DNA of 64,000 nucleotides, from positions 248,001 to 312,000 of the forward strand of contig JAMXBD010001593.1 in NCBI GenBank assembly GCA_024138025.1, written 5' to 3'. How positions within the stretch are numbered: position 1 is the first letter of the stretch; every line of letters begins with the position of its first letter. The DNA comes from Combretum micranthum. Its lineage: Eukaryota; Streptophyta; Magnoliopsida; Myrtales; Combretaceae. Below are positions 48,022-59,605 of the stretch, one piece after another. The notes below the pieces were generated by a model. That model ran no database searches, was not told where the DNA came from, and was given only the letters and a program-made list of their open reading frames with translations. Made by a program: the position numbers and the translations under genes.

Positions 48022-49561
48022 TGACAAGTCATATTTCACTCAAATTTATATTGACAAATTCATTTTATATGTTATAGATTTTATAGAAATCTAATGGAAT
48101 TGGTACTTAAGTGTTCTTAAATTGTTAATCCAGTTCATGGAGGACCTATATTACAAACACAAGCAAAATGGAGAAGTGTGGTGCAAATTTGGACGAAAAC
48201 AGATTGTATACCGGCAAGTCTGCAAAGAACATCGCCGGCATTGAATGGAAAAGAGGCAGCCTTCTAGAGAATTAACAAATGCTGGTAGTGTTCAATGAAG
48301 AAATCCAACCAGCATTCAAATTTTTATACATACGCCCGCAAAATCCATGGTTATGCCACTGGCTTTGAGCCAGTGTTGCGCATGAACAGAATGCAAATTA
48401 TTAGAACCAGCCTTTACATCGCCAGCTTTCACAAGGAAAATTAAGCAGTTTGTGACTTTTTATTGTACGCTGACAACTGGAATGGTTACGCCGTCGGTAT
48501 TGAAGATGGAGCATATTTATTGCTGCTTGGAAATTAATTTTCACATTAAAGTTCGACGGTCTTTAATGCCGGTGTAACTCCCCTGCGACCATTCATATAA
48601 ATTCATCTTTTTGTCATTTGTGAAAAAAAAAAAAAGAGAAACCCTGGGCACGAAAATCACCTATTCCTCTTTGCTCCTAGATTTAGAATTAGGGTTTGAA
48701 CACTAGTTAAATTATCTTTGATTGAATAAAAATTCCAACGAGATTCAAGTGGAAAATGTTATTTAGATTTAGATTTCAAGAACAGGATTGTTTTTGACAA
48801 GGTAATTTTTTTCTTTTTCTCATATTTAAATGTTGGATAATGTTTAATACTTGATTTCTTGTGATCTTAATTAGGGTTTTTAATTGTAGATCTAAATTAT
48901 TTGACTGATGATCCATGTTGTTGATTGATCAATTGTCTGTATTCGATTTGTCGATGTTATTTCACATATCAAGGATTTTGAATTAGATCTAGAATTCATG
49001 ATAGATTAGGATTGTAATTGGAAAATTTGGATTACATATTACATAGGGATATGGATTTGAATTCAATTAAGGTTTGCTAAATGAATAGATTAGTCAATTA
49101 ATCACTTTCCTAGGAATAGAGAACATTGATTAGTTAATTTGGGATAATAGCTTGCTTTGGGAATAGAAGTTGTTATCTAATGCTTGATTGTTTAAGAACT
49201 GAACCTATTGACAATTTTGGATTGGGCATGTTTTGATTGATAGCATACATTCATTTGATTGTTTATATCTATTAGCTTTTAACCCAATCAATTACAGGTG
49301 TTGGAAATCCATGATTTTTATGTTTTTAGTTATATAAAAGAGAATCTAAAAAGAGAAACAATATTTTGATTTGCTTAGCTATGAATTGGACTGATATAGT
49401 CGATAGCTAGTCCTCACTCCCTATGGATTCGACTCGGTATTCACCGATATATTATTATTGCACACGCATCCGATACATTGTAGGTTAAAGATCTGCTCAT
49501 TTAAAGAAATTGAATATAACTAAAAAGAGTTTTAAAAGCATATATTGACAAAGCGTGATCA
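48022..49561 (+). repeat. Element D 3' LTR
   Basis: 1540 bp, from TGACAAGTCATATTTCACTC to GCGTGATCA, collinear with the 5' LTR. It is followed by the duplicated target ATAGT and the rest of the A' LTR. Confidence 0.93.
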
Positions 49562-52506
49562 ATAGTTCTAGAATTAAAATACTGAATTGAAACCCTAAAA
49601 GATGACCTAAGTTAAAACCAAATCCTAAATAGTAGCAAACGCGGGATTTCATGGCCTAAAGAAAAAGAAATCTTTAAAAAAAAAAAAGGAAATTCAATAA
49701 TCATTCGACTCAAAACCCAAACATGAGACAATTCATCTATTCGATCCCTAATGTAAACTCCTTAATTTCTAGGCTAATGTTGGATTAAACCCTAACCCTA
49801 GTCAAACCGGAGTTTTAAAAGTCAACAAGATCAAGACAATCTAGTAGTTTCAACTCCGACAATCCCGTGCTTGAAACCTGAGAACAATAGAAATAAGTTA
49901 ATGATGGATTATAGTTCAGAATAATATAAGATAGTTTAAAAAGGTCAAGTTTTTCAAAATTCTATTTGTTTTGAATCCAAACGGGATCAGTTCCCAAAAA
50001 ACATGCCTCGATACTCGAAATAGTAAAAATGTTCTGATAACATCAAAAGACTCATAATTATACAAGGATTTCAAAAATATAAGTTACATAATTTTTTATA
50101 GCTAAAAATATCATGTATAGCTCATTTACACGTATTTTTATTACTACTGGTAATTTATTAGTCTTGTTACTATTCATTACCTTATTCACAACTACTCATC
50201 TATCTCTACTTTTTGGTTCCACCTATTCTTACAATCTATATATCTATTTCTTACAATTTTCTTTTCTCTTAAAAATTTTACACCACATATTACTAAACTT
50301 CTCTTACATCTTTCTTCTAAAATTAATTTTTAATTACTCATTCTTTCATGCCATGAATTTTTTTTTCTTCTTCATTTATTTAAATAACTACATTTTCTCT
50401 CCAACTTTTCCTATAAATATCCCCTCCCTCCTTCATTCTTCACACACTTCTCATACACATAACAAAACTCTCCCAAAATTTCTCAACAACTTCTCTCTTC
50501 ACAAATTCTCTCTACAAAAACTCTCTTTCCATTCAATCTTTCGCTAAATTCTTCACTACACATAAACCATCTACCATTCCTTGCTACTCACATAATACCA
50601 CATTCATCTACCATCTTCATTCCACTCAAAGACATTCTTAGGTAAACTTCTACCATCATTCATTTACCCATGTCATGTAACTTAACATGACCATGGTGTG
50701 TGTTTCCTAAACAAATAATTTTTATGGAAGCAACACTATGTTCATGTTTTGTTCTTGCTCATGAGCAAATCTTATTTTATTATTATGATTGTTTTATTGT
50801 TATTATGTTATTGTTATTATCCTAATCTAACTCCATATGTTAGTAAATATATTTATGTATATATATATTTTCCAGAGCATATGAGCTCACTAACATAACT
50901 TTTTTTATTCATTCATGCTTTGCAATTTATTTATTTACTTATTTTATGCAATTTATTAAGACTAGTCTTTCTAGTCTTAGACTCGCTTTTATCAAGTCAA
51001 AACGATTTTCTTTCTTTTCTTTTTTGGGACTAGTCTATTTTTAGTCTCAGGAAGCATTGATGAAGCTAAGGCTCTCAATACTTTATCGGGATACCTTGAT
51101 GAAGCTAAGGTTCCCAATACTTGACCATATTATTATATTTATTTGCTTATTTATTTCTTTCTATCTTATTATGAATTATTCTTACTTTTACATTTTTACA
51201 TAATCATATTCATCCATGATTAGAAGGTTGTCTTAATAAAAACAAAAACGGGTTATTTTTTAAATAAAGAAAAGTAAGCTAAATTTCTCAATAAAGGATT
51301 TTTCAACAAGAGATCTATGTATTGGTTTTAATAAATTCTTCTCAAAAGCTTAAATAAGCTAATCATAAATTTTAAAGTATTAGTAATGAAGATTTCTTCA
51401 AATAATAATTTTTAGCATTAAACTTAAGATTTTAACCCAACTATATCTTTTACAAATCTTAAATAGATTCATCATAGACTTTGAAAATCACTTACTAAGT
51501 AAGTTTCTATAAGACTTAAATTTTAATTTTGTTATTCTCTTTTCAAAGTTGATATGAAATTTTTGTTAAATTCTAATGTTGATAATTTTTTATTATGAAA
51601 GCTTTCTTATAAACTTATCTAAAAGGATTATGCCACCACTTGATAAATATTAAGAATAAAACAAGCTTTTCAAACCAAGGTATAATCAACTTGCTATTTT
51701 TAGAAACCAACTTAGAGAAATAAAATTTGCCAAGAAAGTGAAGTTTTACAAATGTTAACTTATTTTCAAAAGAAATAGAAGAATACAAAAATAAGAGGAA
51801 AACATACATTTAACACAACTCCAAATATTAGATAACACCAACAACTTAAGAAAAGTTTTTAAAACATTATTTTGTGAATCACTAGAAATAAAGCTGGTAG
51901 ATAACTTAAAGGACCAAATCTTTGGAAATTAATTTACCATTGAAAAGTTATGAAATGAAATTATAATGGGAAAACACTCACTTATAACAACTCAAGAATT
52001 TTTAAGTTTTCCTTCTAGCAATATAAAAAGGAAAAATTTCAAAGTTTCCATCTTTTAAAAACTCTTAAAGATAAATTGTTTTGTGAAAAATTAATGATGA
52101 GACAATACTACAAAAATCATGCATACAATATAAGTATATACATATGTTCAAAGGATTTTTCAACTATATAAATATCCATATATTTGTTTAAGGGTTTTTG
52201 GATGAAGGAAAGTTGGAAAAAAATGTATTTTTAAAAGCTGGAAAATTTGTAATTAATCTGTACCGTGGTGATTTGCAACCCAAATGACTTTTTATGACAA
52301 AAATAACCTTAGAAATAGATATATCTTTTCAAGTAGGTAGAAAAGGATACATAATATGCGAAATTCCGAGTTAAAATGAGCAAGTTATGGCCATTTTAAT
52401 TTAGAATTTCTTTCGATCCAAATTTTAACGCAAATACTAGAATAGAATTAGAAAGTTCAAGTAGAAATTCCATGAAATACTCATTCCGAGTATTTCTTTC
52501 ATTTAG

Positions 52507-52582
52507 GTAACGAAGCTTGTGAGGATTCGTATTCGTATTCGGATGACTATTATGAGTAAAGATTTATAGCAAGGATGGCCGA
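52507..52582 (+). promoter_or_regulatory. LTR A' exon-like island with splice-like borders
   Basis: Acceptor-like TTTCATTTAG ends at 52506 and donor-like GTGAGT starts at 52583. The island is 76 nt, slightly longer than in A (70 nt) because of a short ATTCGT duplication. ATG GCC GAG TGA is at 52575-52586. Confidence 0.55.
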
Positions 52583-53058
52583 GTGAGTTTATCTTCTACT
52601 TTTACATACTTGTTTGTGTTTGTAGTTAGAAGCACTAGAAGTAGGAAATGATGAATATGGATTATGCATGATAACATTGGTTGAAAATATACTAAGCATA
52701 TCGAGACATGAATTATTGTTAATTAAGTTGTGTTTTACTATCATGATGGAGTGTTTGCAAATTATATGGTCATCTTTAAATTACTTTAATCATAAATTAC
52801 AAGTTATATTAATTGATTCATGCATATCATGTAGTTAGCTTCATTTTATTAGCTACTACACTCGATGGGATAAGAGTATAGTAGTGAGGTTTGTGCGAAC
52901 TCATAAATCTGCAAGATGGGCGAATAAGAGCCGGAAAGAACTATTTCAGGATGGGTAAGTAGGCGCTAGAAATAAACTACATAAGTTGGATTTCAAAGAT
53001 GGGTTTTAAAGAGCCTAAAACACCTAATCATTGAATGGAGGGGTAAATCCATTCAAAA

Positions 53059-53083
53059 CATATGATTTCCAAAAGATCATATG
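53059..53083 (+). promoter_or_regulatory. LTR A' conserved hairpin
   Basis: CATATGAT (53059-53066) pairs perfectly with ATCATATG (53076-53083) around TTCCAAAAG. Confidence 0.55.
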
Positions 53084-53641
53084 TATTGCTTGCTCACTTG
53101 CTTGATGCATTCATATGCTTATTTAATAACTTATTTGAATCTATTGTTATAAGTATGTTAAATCAGAAATATTATCACTAAGCTAGTCATGCTTATACCC
53201 CAATAGACTTTTGTTGGCATGGGATCAATATCTCTTTTGCCCGAAGACATCGTGAACCCAAGTGGATTATGTTTTGGGAAGCTCTTAGGAATCTTTTTGA
53301 AGATCATATAATAGATTTCCATTAATATCTTTTAGTTCTAGTATTATTCCCTTATTTGAAAGACTAAGATGATATTATGATCTTTGGAGATTTACCGGGA
53401 GAATGCCCTTAAGATGATGTAATGACTATATTTCTATAATGTTGACGTTAGATATTTATCTATATTTCTTATATGCTATATTTGATATCTCGAACTACTC
53501 TTCCCACCGGTGTCTCCTATTGTTGTGATAGATGCCTTACATATGGTGTTGAAGCTTTGACATGACTTCGAGAATCATTCTTAAGTTTTAATACTGTATG
53601 TAGCGGACTTCCACGTCTAAGATGTCCTTTGGGGTGTGATA

Positions 53642-54465
53642 GTTTTTACCTCTCCTGTGTTTTTGTTTCTACGGTGTGCATAGATAGTCACACTCTCTAT
53701 TGTACTCTTTTCAAATGGTTGGATTTGATAACTCTACTGGATGCAATTCTACTGATGCTTTTTGAGAAGACTACCCCATATTATCGATCTTTTACTTAAG
53801 CGTCAATATTTATACAAATGAAAGTAGTATTGGTACGTATGATTCCTTTTAAGAAATTGGAGAATAATGCGGCTATAATTCTTTTCCAAAGAAGATGTGG
53901 AAACCATGTGGTAGCTGTGAAATTATGGCTTTGAAAGACAACTTATATATTTGTGCCTTTAGTGTTAAATCTCCTATGATGAATGTAATAAGGGATGCTC
54001 CTCTTATTACTAGTTATGACACAAAAATTGGTTGCAAAAACTTTGGGTCTTGTTTGAGAGGTCCATCAATCAAGCCATATACAATGGGAGATGGATCCCT
54101 AGTAATGCCTTCCCTGCTCATTATCCCCTATGGAGGTTCTTCAAGTCAATCCTCTCTATCCTTTTTGCTCCTACAATCCATGGCATGAATAAAGGAAATG
54201 CTCTAGAAACACCCTACCATGCCCCCTTTGACTAATCACTCCTAGATGTACATGCCCTTGCCTCTCAAAAAACAAGATCCCCCAATAGCCCACTAAACCC
54301 TTAACACTCTTTGTTCTAAAACACATCAAATCAACCTTTCCAATCAAATGATATACCTCCCTTCATCCTTATGCAAGAAGATCAATAAAGTCATAAACCT
54401 TATTAAATCTAATCCATCACACCCTATAAAGGAAGAAACAAGTTCCTCGGCCCTACTACCACACC
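53642..54465 (+). pseudogene. LINE remnant, part 1 (ORF1-like)
   Basis: The frame around 53895-54060 reads LKDNLYICAFSVKSPMMNVI and RDAPLI, which resembles the N-terminal domain (DUF4283 type) of plant LINE ORF1 proteins, a nucleic-acid-binding chaperone region. No long intact frame remains. It is the left half of a LINE split by the solo LTR, since the right half (from 58245) carries the expected downstream LINE domains. The target duplication ACACC occupies 54461-54465. Confidence 0.45.
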
Positions 54466-54986
54466 TGTCACGCCCCATAGGGTACCCTAAACGTAACAGC
54501 CCACCACATACTAGATAAGACTCTCGAATTCCTTATCTAAGCCCTTCGGGAGTCTTATAAAGATGTAAAGCGTTCCTTTACGACAATAGAATACTTCAAC
54601 AAATGGAGTTAAACAGTTTAACGTGGCATTCATTAGCCATAGATAATAAACCAAAACGCATAATTTATATTTTACAAAATCTAAGGGGCATTCCCCCGCA
54701 AAATAATATCAAGTCCATTACAGTCATCCAGAGTCCTTTAGTTTCCAACGGAAGTCTATACAAAAAGAATGAAGTAAACTTCTATGGAAACTCCTATCTC
54801 CGGTACCTGTGCTGTGGCTTGCCTCGGCCTAAGCCAGATAAACTCGTGCTGCAATAAGTAAAAGCTATGGGGGCATAAGCTAACTAGCTTAGTGAGTAAT
54901 AACTTCCATAACACAATTAAATACAATTCATTCAAACAAGTGATTATTCAAGCAAGTGTATGCATCAAACAAATGATTTCAACAAA

Positions 54987-55011
54987 CATATGACCAACCG
55001 GAAATCATATG
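54987..55011 (-). promoter_or_regulatory. Solo LTR conserved hairpin
   Basis: CATATGA (54987-54993) pairs with TCATATG (55005-55011). The loop on the - strand is TTTCCGGTTGG. Confidence 0.5.
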
Positions 55012-55100
55012 TGGATGGACTTGCACCCTCCATCCCGAGTTAGCAGATTAACGAATCCTGCGGTACGACGCCGTTTAAGCTCACGGTCAACTCATAATAT

Positions 55101-55193
55101 TTCGTTTTATGGATCACGATTAACCAACAAATTCGTTTTATGGATCACGATTAACCAACATATTCGTTTTATGGATCACGAAAAACCAACCAA
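55101..55193. repeat. Three-copy 31-bp tandem repeat
   Basis: TTCGTTTTATGGATCACGA starts at 55101, 55132 and 55163. The C 3' LTR has one copy at the same site (near 20477), so the expansion is specific to this solo LTR. Confidence 0.88.
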
Positions 55194-55496
55194 TGCGAAT
55201 GCTCCATCCCCAACGTGATATGAATGAATCCAATTACAATTGAAGTCAAATATACATTAGTTCAATTCTTTTAGGTGGCCAACAAGTATTCTCAAACATT
55301 CAATATAGAATACTAGCTAATCAGTCAATAGCTTAACACTCGGTTTCGATATTTCTTAAGTTTCATTCACACATCACAGCTATAACTATATAATTCCCAT
55401 ATACCCCATCATGCATATCCATTTTATCTTTGCCTACACCACTAGTGCCACTACATTACAAACACAACATTAATTGAGAGTAGAAGTAAAACTCAC

Positions 55497-55566
55497 TCGG
55501 CCATTGGACGCCGGTCTTTCTAGTAGTAATAATCGGGCGGCAAGGTGTCGTCCTGCTCGGGATCAC
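55497..55566 (-). promoter_or_regulatory. Solo LTR exon-like island with splice-like borders
   Basis: A 70-nt island between an acceptor-like GGTAG (ends 55567 on the - strand) and GTGAGT (starts 55496). ATG GCC GAG TGA is at 55493-55504. Confidence 0.5.
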
Positions 55567-57312
55567 CTACCAAGTAAGAATAATCCTAATAAGATTCTCA
55601 TCATGTAACTAATTCAAGCTATGCATCTAAACTAGATGAATTCGGAATTCTAGCTATTTGCGAAAGCTCCGACTTAAAACGGCCATAACTTGGTCATTTT
55701 AACTCGGAATTTCGCAAAATTTATATCGATCTCTATCTACTTCGAAATATCTATCTATTTCTAGTATTATTTTCAAGTTTTGAAAGTAGTAAGGTCACGG
55801 AACAGTGGGATCAGTTCTGTTCTGCCCCTTTCTCAATTCCGAAAAATTGTTTTGCTTTTGATGAGAAATATTCCTAGTTGATGATTCATGGATGAATAAT
55901 ATAGGAATGAATTACTAACATGAATGCCATGTAATGAACTCAATATATGCATGGTTGTGATAATTTTTGATGACAAACCCTTAGGAACTCCTAATTGTTA
56001 CAAATTTCCATAAAGGTTATTTCTAAAAAAGCTATTTTTCCCAACTTTACATCCCTTAGGGTTTCTTTGATTTTTATTCTTGAAATTCACTTGTTATCTA
56101 ATTAAAAATGAGTTCCTAAAGTCTATATTAATCATGGCATTCATTCATGCATAAAAATTCCCATTTTTCATTTGGTAAACATGTTTTTAAACAAGCCCCT
56201 TGCAAAAATCCGAATTTTTGAAATTTCATTTTCTTGCATTTTCCTTTTGGGAAATCTTGTTTAATGCATTAAAATTTGAAGCTCCAATGTATATATCATC
56301 TAAGGACTTCATTTAGCTTATAAAACATCCAATTTAGACTTATATGCTAAGTGTTCTTGTAGGCATGGACCTAAATTACGAATTTGACTATTGATCCACA
56401 TATCAACATTTTTTCATTCTAACTCCACCACTTGTTTTACATTCTTATCATGCCTAAACTCATCTAAGCTTATGAAAATCATTCCTTCAATATACCTATT
56501 ACACATACCCTTCATTTTTCTTGTGAAACATGAGTTTAAAAATGATTTTGGTGGTTTTTAAGGTAGGGTTTCAATTTCATCCGAATTTCCAACATTTCAT
56601 ATTTGACAAAACTTTTTCTTTTTCAATGTTCTTACCTTCTATATATAAAGATCCACTATCTAACACACCTTTACATGAACAAGACTACATTTTCATAATC
56701 ATCAATGCATGGAAAACAAAATAACTCTATGATCATGCATGTACATGAAGATGTGGATGTCTAAACTTTAGATCTACTTAATATAATGCATGAATCATAT
56801 ATCTCATGGCATGAACATCAATATATATACAAGATCTCTACTTTACATGCATGAACAAGATGATATCTCAACATAAACTCATCTAAACACTAGATCCATG
56901 TCTTGTGATGGCTTGATATTCTTGTTCATGTGTTTTCATGCTCCTAGCATGAGCTCATTGGGATTAAATGAGAAAACACACAAGATATAGCTTTGCCATT
57001 ACAAGATTAGGAAGGAACAAAGCTTAAACTAACATACAAATGGAGATTAAAGGAGGAAAAGAAGGAGACTTGAGTTGAAAATGTGAGGGAAGAGGGAGGG
57101 AGGCTCACGGCATTACAAGGGGAGAAAGAGAGAGTTTTTCCTCTTTTGTAAAAATTGAAACAAGAAGAAATGAAGAGAGAGAGAGAAAAATATGTTTATA
57201 TATGAAGTGAATTAGGGTTTTAGTTAATAAAATGGAGTAAAAATAATTTGAATTGAGGGAAAAAGCGGGAGGGGGGGGGGGGGGGGGTGGTGGGGGGGCG
57301 CGGCGCCGGCCG

Positions 57313-57950
57313 CTTCATGTGTGTGTGTGTGTTTTGAAATTTTGGTTTTTGTAATTTAGTTAATTAAAATGTAATAAATGTGATAATTATTTAAGAGACA
57401 AAATTTCTTGAAAAAGAAAATTGAAATGAGTAGTTGTAAGGATGTAAGAATAGGGTATAGGTAGTGTGTAGTGTAGGTTGTACTTGTGAATAGTAGACAA
57501 TACATCTACTTTACCGGTTGTAACGAAAACACGGGAAAAGCTATAACTGTAATTTTTATAGCTTGGAAAATTATAAAATTGATATTTTTGGAATCCTTAT
57601 AAAATTACGGTTCAAATGAATATTACAGCCACTTCATGTGTGTGTGTGTGTGTGTGTGTTTTGAAATTTTGGTTTTTGTAATTTAGTTAATTAAAGTGTA
57701 ATAAATGTGATAATTATTTAAGAGATAAAATTTCTTTGAAAAGAAAATTGAAATGAGTAGTTGTAAGGATATAAGAATAGGGTATAGGTAGTGTGTAGTG
57801 TAGGTTGTACTTGTGAATAGTAGACAAGACATCTACTTTACCGATTGTAACGAAAACATGGGAAAAGCTATAACTGTAATTTTTATAGCTCGGAAAATTA
57901 TAAAATTAATATTTTTGGAATCCTTATAAAATTACGGTTCAAATGAATAT
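57313..57950. repeat. 319-bp tandem duplication in the solo LTR
   Basis: CTTCATGTGTGTG starts at 57313 and again at 57632, and the units stay collinear through AAAATTACGGTTCAAATGAA. Element C has a single unit (about 36970-37290). It is probably a replication or unequal-exchange event anchored in the (TG)n run. Confidence 0.85.
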
Positions 57951-58244
57951 TCCAAAACATTTTTCTGAATGCGTGGTCCGGGGCACGCTTTTCCGTAATT
58001 GAGCTCGGGAAGGCTCGGAATTGAAAAATTCCCGAATTTAAAACTTTCAAAGGTCTAAAATATACTTTAAGACAATAATTCAACTTCATTCACTTTATAA
58101 AATTTCTTTTATTATGAAACCGAAGGAAAGCCGGATTTAGGGTTCCTAGGCTTCTCTCACAGGACTCAAACTGGACCGGATTAGGGTTTCACTTCCAACT
58201 CCAGGGGTTTCTTAACTACTGAGAATACCGGGGTTTACAACACC

Positions 58245-59605
58245 AAAGACCAACACAAGACCTTACTTCTACTTGGACAACCTTTACCATATCTAGCAAC
58301 ATCTATCCTAGCTCTTATGTTGGGAATTTTCTAGACTCCCCTTTAACTACCCCTAGCACCAAAACTCATATGGTACCTTCCCCTTTTCATTTTATACTAG
58401 CTCTAAAAATTCTAGCTATCAAAAGATATGTAGAAGATGATGCTTCAAGGCCTTGCAAGAGGTTGAAATTTAGTATAGCTAAGTAGAAAGTGGATTCCCT
58501 AAAGAAAGATTCTCCACTTAAGAAGGGTAGAAAACCAAAAAAACAAATAGCTACGATTATAAGGACCATTATTACTTCCCAAGCTAACTTTACCACTATG
58601 GAGACTCTAGTCAAGATTTTAGTGACTTTTCAACAAAATCTCCTTGATGGCTATGTATCTTATTAGAAGTAGCCACACAAAAGCCATGATGATCATTAGC
58701 TAGAATTATCAAGGCCTAGTTCCCTCCTTAATAGTTCATCACCTCAAAGGTCTCATATGCAAGCATAATCTGAGCATTATTTTTTTAGTAGAAATAAAGA
58801 ATAATTTAATGAGATTATCTACTATCAAAAGAAGACTAAGATATAATAATGAGTTTGATCTGCCTCCATTTGGCCTCTTTAGAGACCTCCCATTATGGTA
58901 GTCGAATGATGTCCATGTCACAATTCACCATTATGATAAGAATTATATAAAATCATCGACATTCTTAGCGGTTGACTCTCTTTTCTCACATTTCATGGAT
59001 CTACGTCAATCCAAAGCCAATCAAGCATCAAATTTTGTGGTGACAACTAAAAGTGATTAGTGATTCCATGAAGGCTCTATGGCTTTGTTTGGGTAACTTC
59101 GACAACATCTTGTTTAGCCATGAGAAAGTGTCCTAAACTTATGGAACAATTCAATGACATGGTTCTCAATGTTAATCTAAATGAGCTATGTTATCAAGGG
59201 CCTTTGGTTCACTTAGTCTAACAAGAAAAGTGAAGGTAGGCTAACCTTTGATAGGATTGGTTAATCCTTAGGCTCTCACGAATGACTTCCAACATTCCCC
59301 AACACTCAAGTAATACATAGTGAATTTATAGGGTCTAGCCTCATGACTCTAATGGTTGTTACTCATTTCTCAGTTATGAAAAGTAAGAAGAAATTCAAGT
59401 TTGAGCACATGTGGAATAGTTCATATTAGTGTGCTAATGTCATTAAAGAGGCTTGGAACGTATGACTTCACACAAGTCCCTCCTATCCATGGGTTCAAAC
59501 TAAAAATATATAAGACAAATCTAAAAAAAGTGGATCAAATAGGCATTTCCCAACAACAAGAAGGAAATTCAAAAGGTAAAAAACAAGAACATAAGGCACA
59601 CTAGA
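58245..59605 (+). pseudogene. LINE remnant, part 2 (ORF1 tail and endonuclease)
   Basis: A basic ORF1-like tail (KKDSPLKKGRKPKKQIA near 58500-58555) is followed by a degraded ORF2 apurinic-type endonuclease: WLCLGNFDNILFSHEKVS near 59075-59130 corresponds to the W-x-x-x-GDFN...EK motif, and VTHFSVMKSKKKFKFEHMW near 59355-59413 corresponds to the SDH...FRFExxW motif. Many stops lie between. The endonuclease would nick target DNA for target-primed reverse transcription. RT was not recognised; the sequence loses similarity after about 59605. Confidence 0.55.

Larger units (their letters stand above)
42863..49561 (+). mobile_element. Element D: Athila-like, gag-protease only
   Basis: A complete 6.7-kb element with LTRs 42863-44389 and 48022-49561, both ending TG...CA, flanked by a perfect 5-bp duplication ATAGT (42858-42862 and 49562-49566). 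It has an Athila-type PBS, gag and protease remnants, and a polypurine tract. There is no RT, RNase H or integrase between protease and the 3' LTR, so it is non-autonomous. It sits 39 bases inside the A' LTR. Confidence 0.9.
42824..53641 (+). repeat. A' LTR: full-length A-family LTR containing element D
   Basis: The LTR occupies 42824-42862 and 49567-53641 (plus the duplicated ATAGT at 49562-49566). It matches LTR A end to end; with D removed it is 4114 bp against 4116 bp. The first bases read TATAAACC, a mutated TG. It has TATAAATA (50412-50419), donor-like AG/GTAAAC (50642), the AAGACTAG hairpin (50958-50978), the conserved block (52368-52402), the island 52507-52582 and the hairpin 53059-53083. 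No PBS follows its right end and no polypurine tract precedes its left end, so it is a solo LTR. No target duplication was found. Confidence 0.85.
54466..58239 (-). repeat. Solo LTR of the element C family
   Basis: A 3.77-kb LTR in - orientation, from TGTCACGCCCC to CGGGGTTTACA, flanked by perfect ACACC (54461-54465 and 58240-58244). There is no PBS on the internal side and no polypurine tract, and LINE sequence lies on both sides, so it is a solo LTR. It contains a three-copy 31-bp repeat (55101-55193), the island 55497-55566, the hairpin 54987-55011, broken G runs (57272-57298) and a 319-bp tandem duplication (57313-57950). It also preserves the empty site into which B inserted in element C. 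Confidence 0.92.

Noticed and set aside
50113..50547. 144-codon hydrophobic open frame
   Set aside because: Translation of the TC-rich promoter/leader part of LTR A'. The equivalent in LTR A is closed and the composition explains the hydrophobicity.
7329..53641. A single giant element A with A' as its 3' LTR
   Set aside because: No polypurine tract precedes A', the outer flanks do not match, and no A pol is present between them. The intervening DNA is mostly element C on the other strand.
37562..58239. Reading the LTR at 54466-58239 as the 5' LTR of element C
   Set aside because: It has the right family and strand, but it carries its own perfect ACACC duplication, has no primer-binding site beside it, and is flanked on both sides by LINE sequence.
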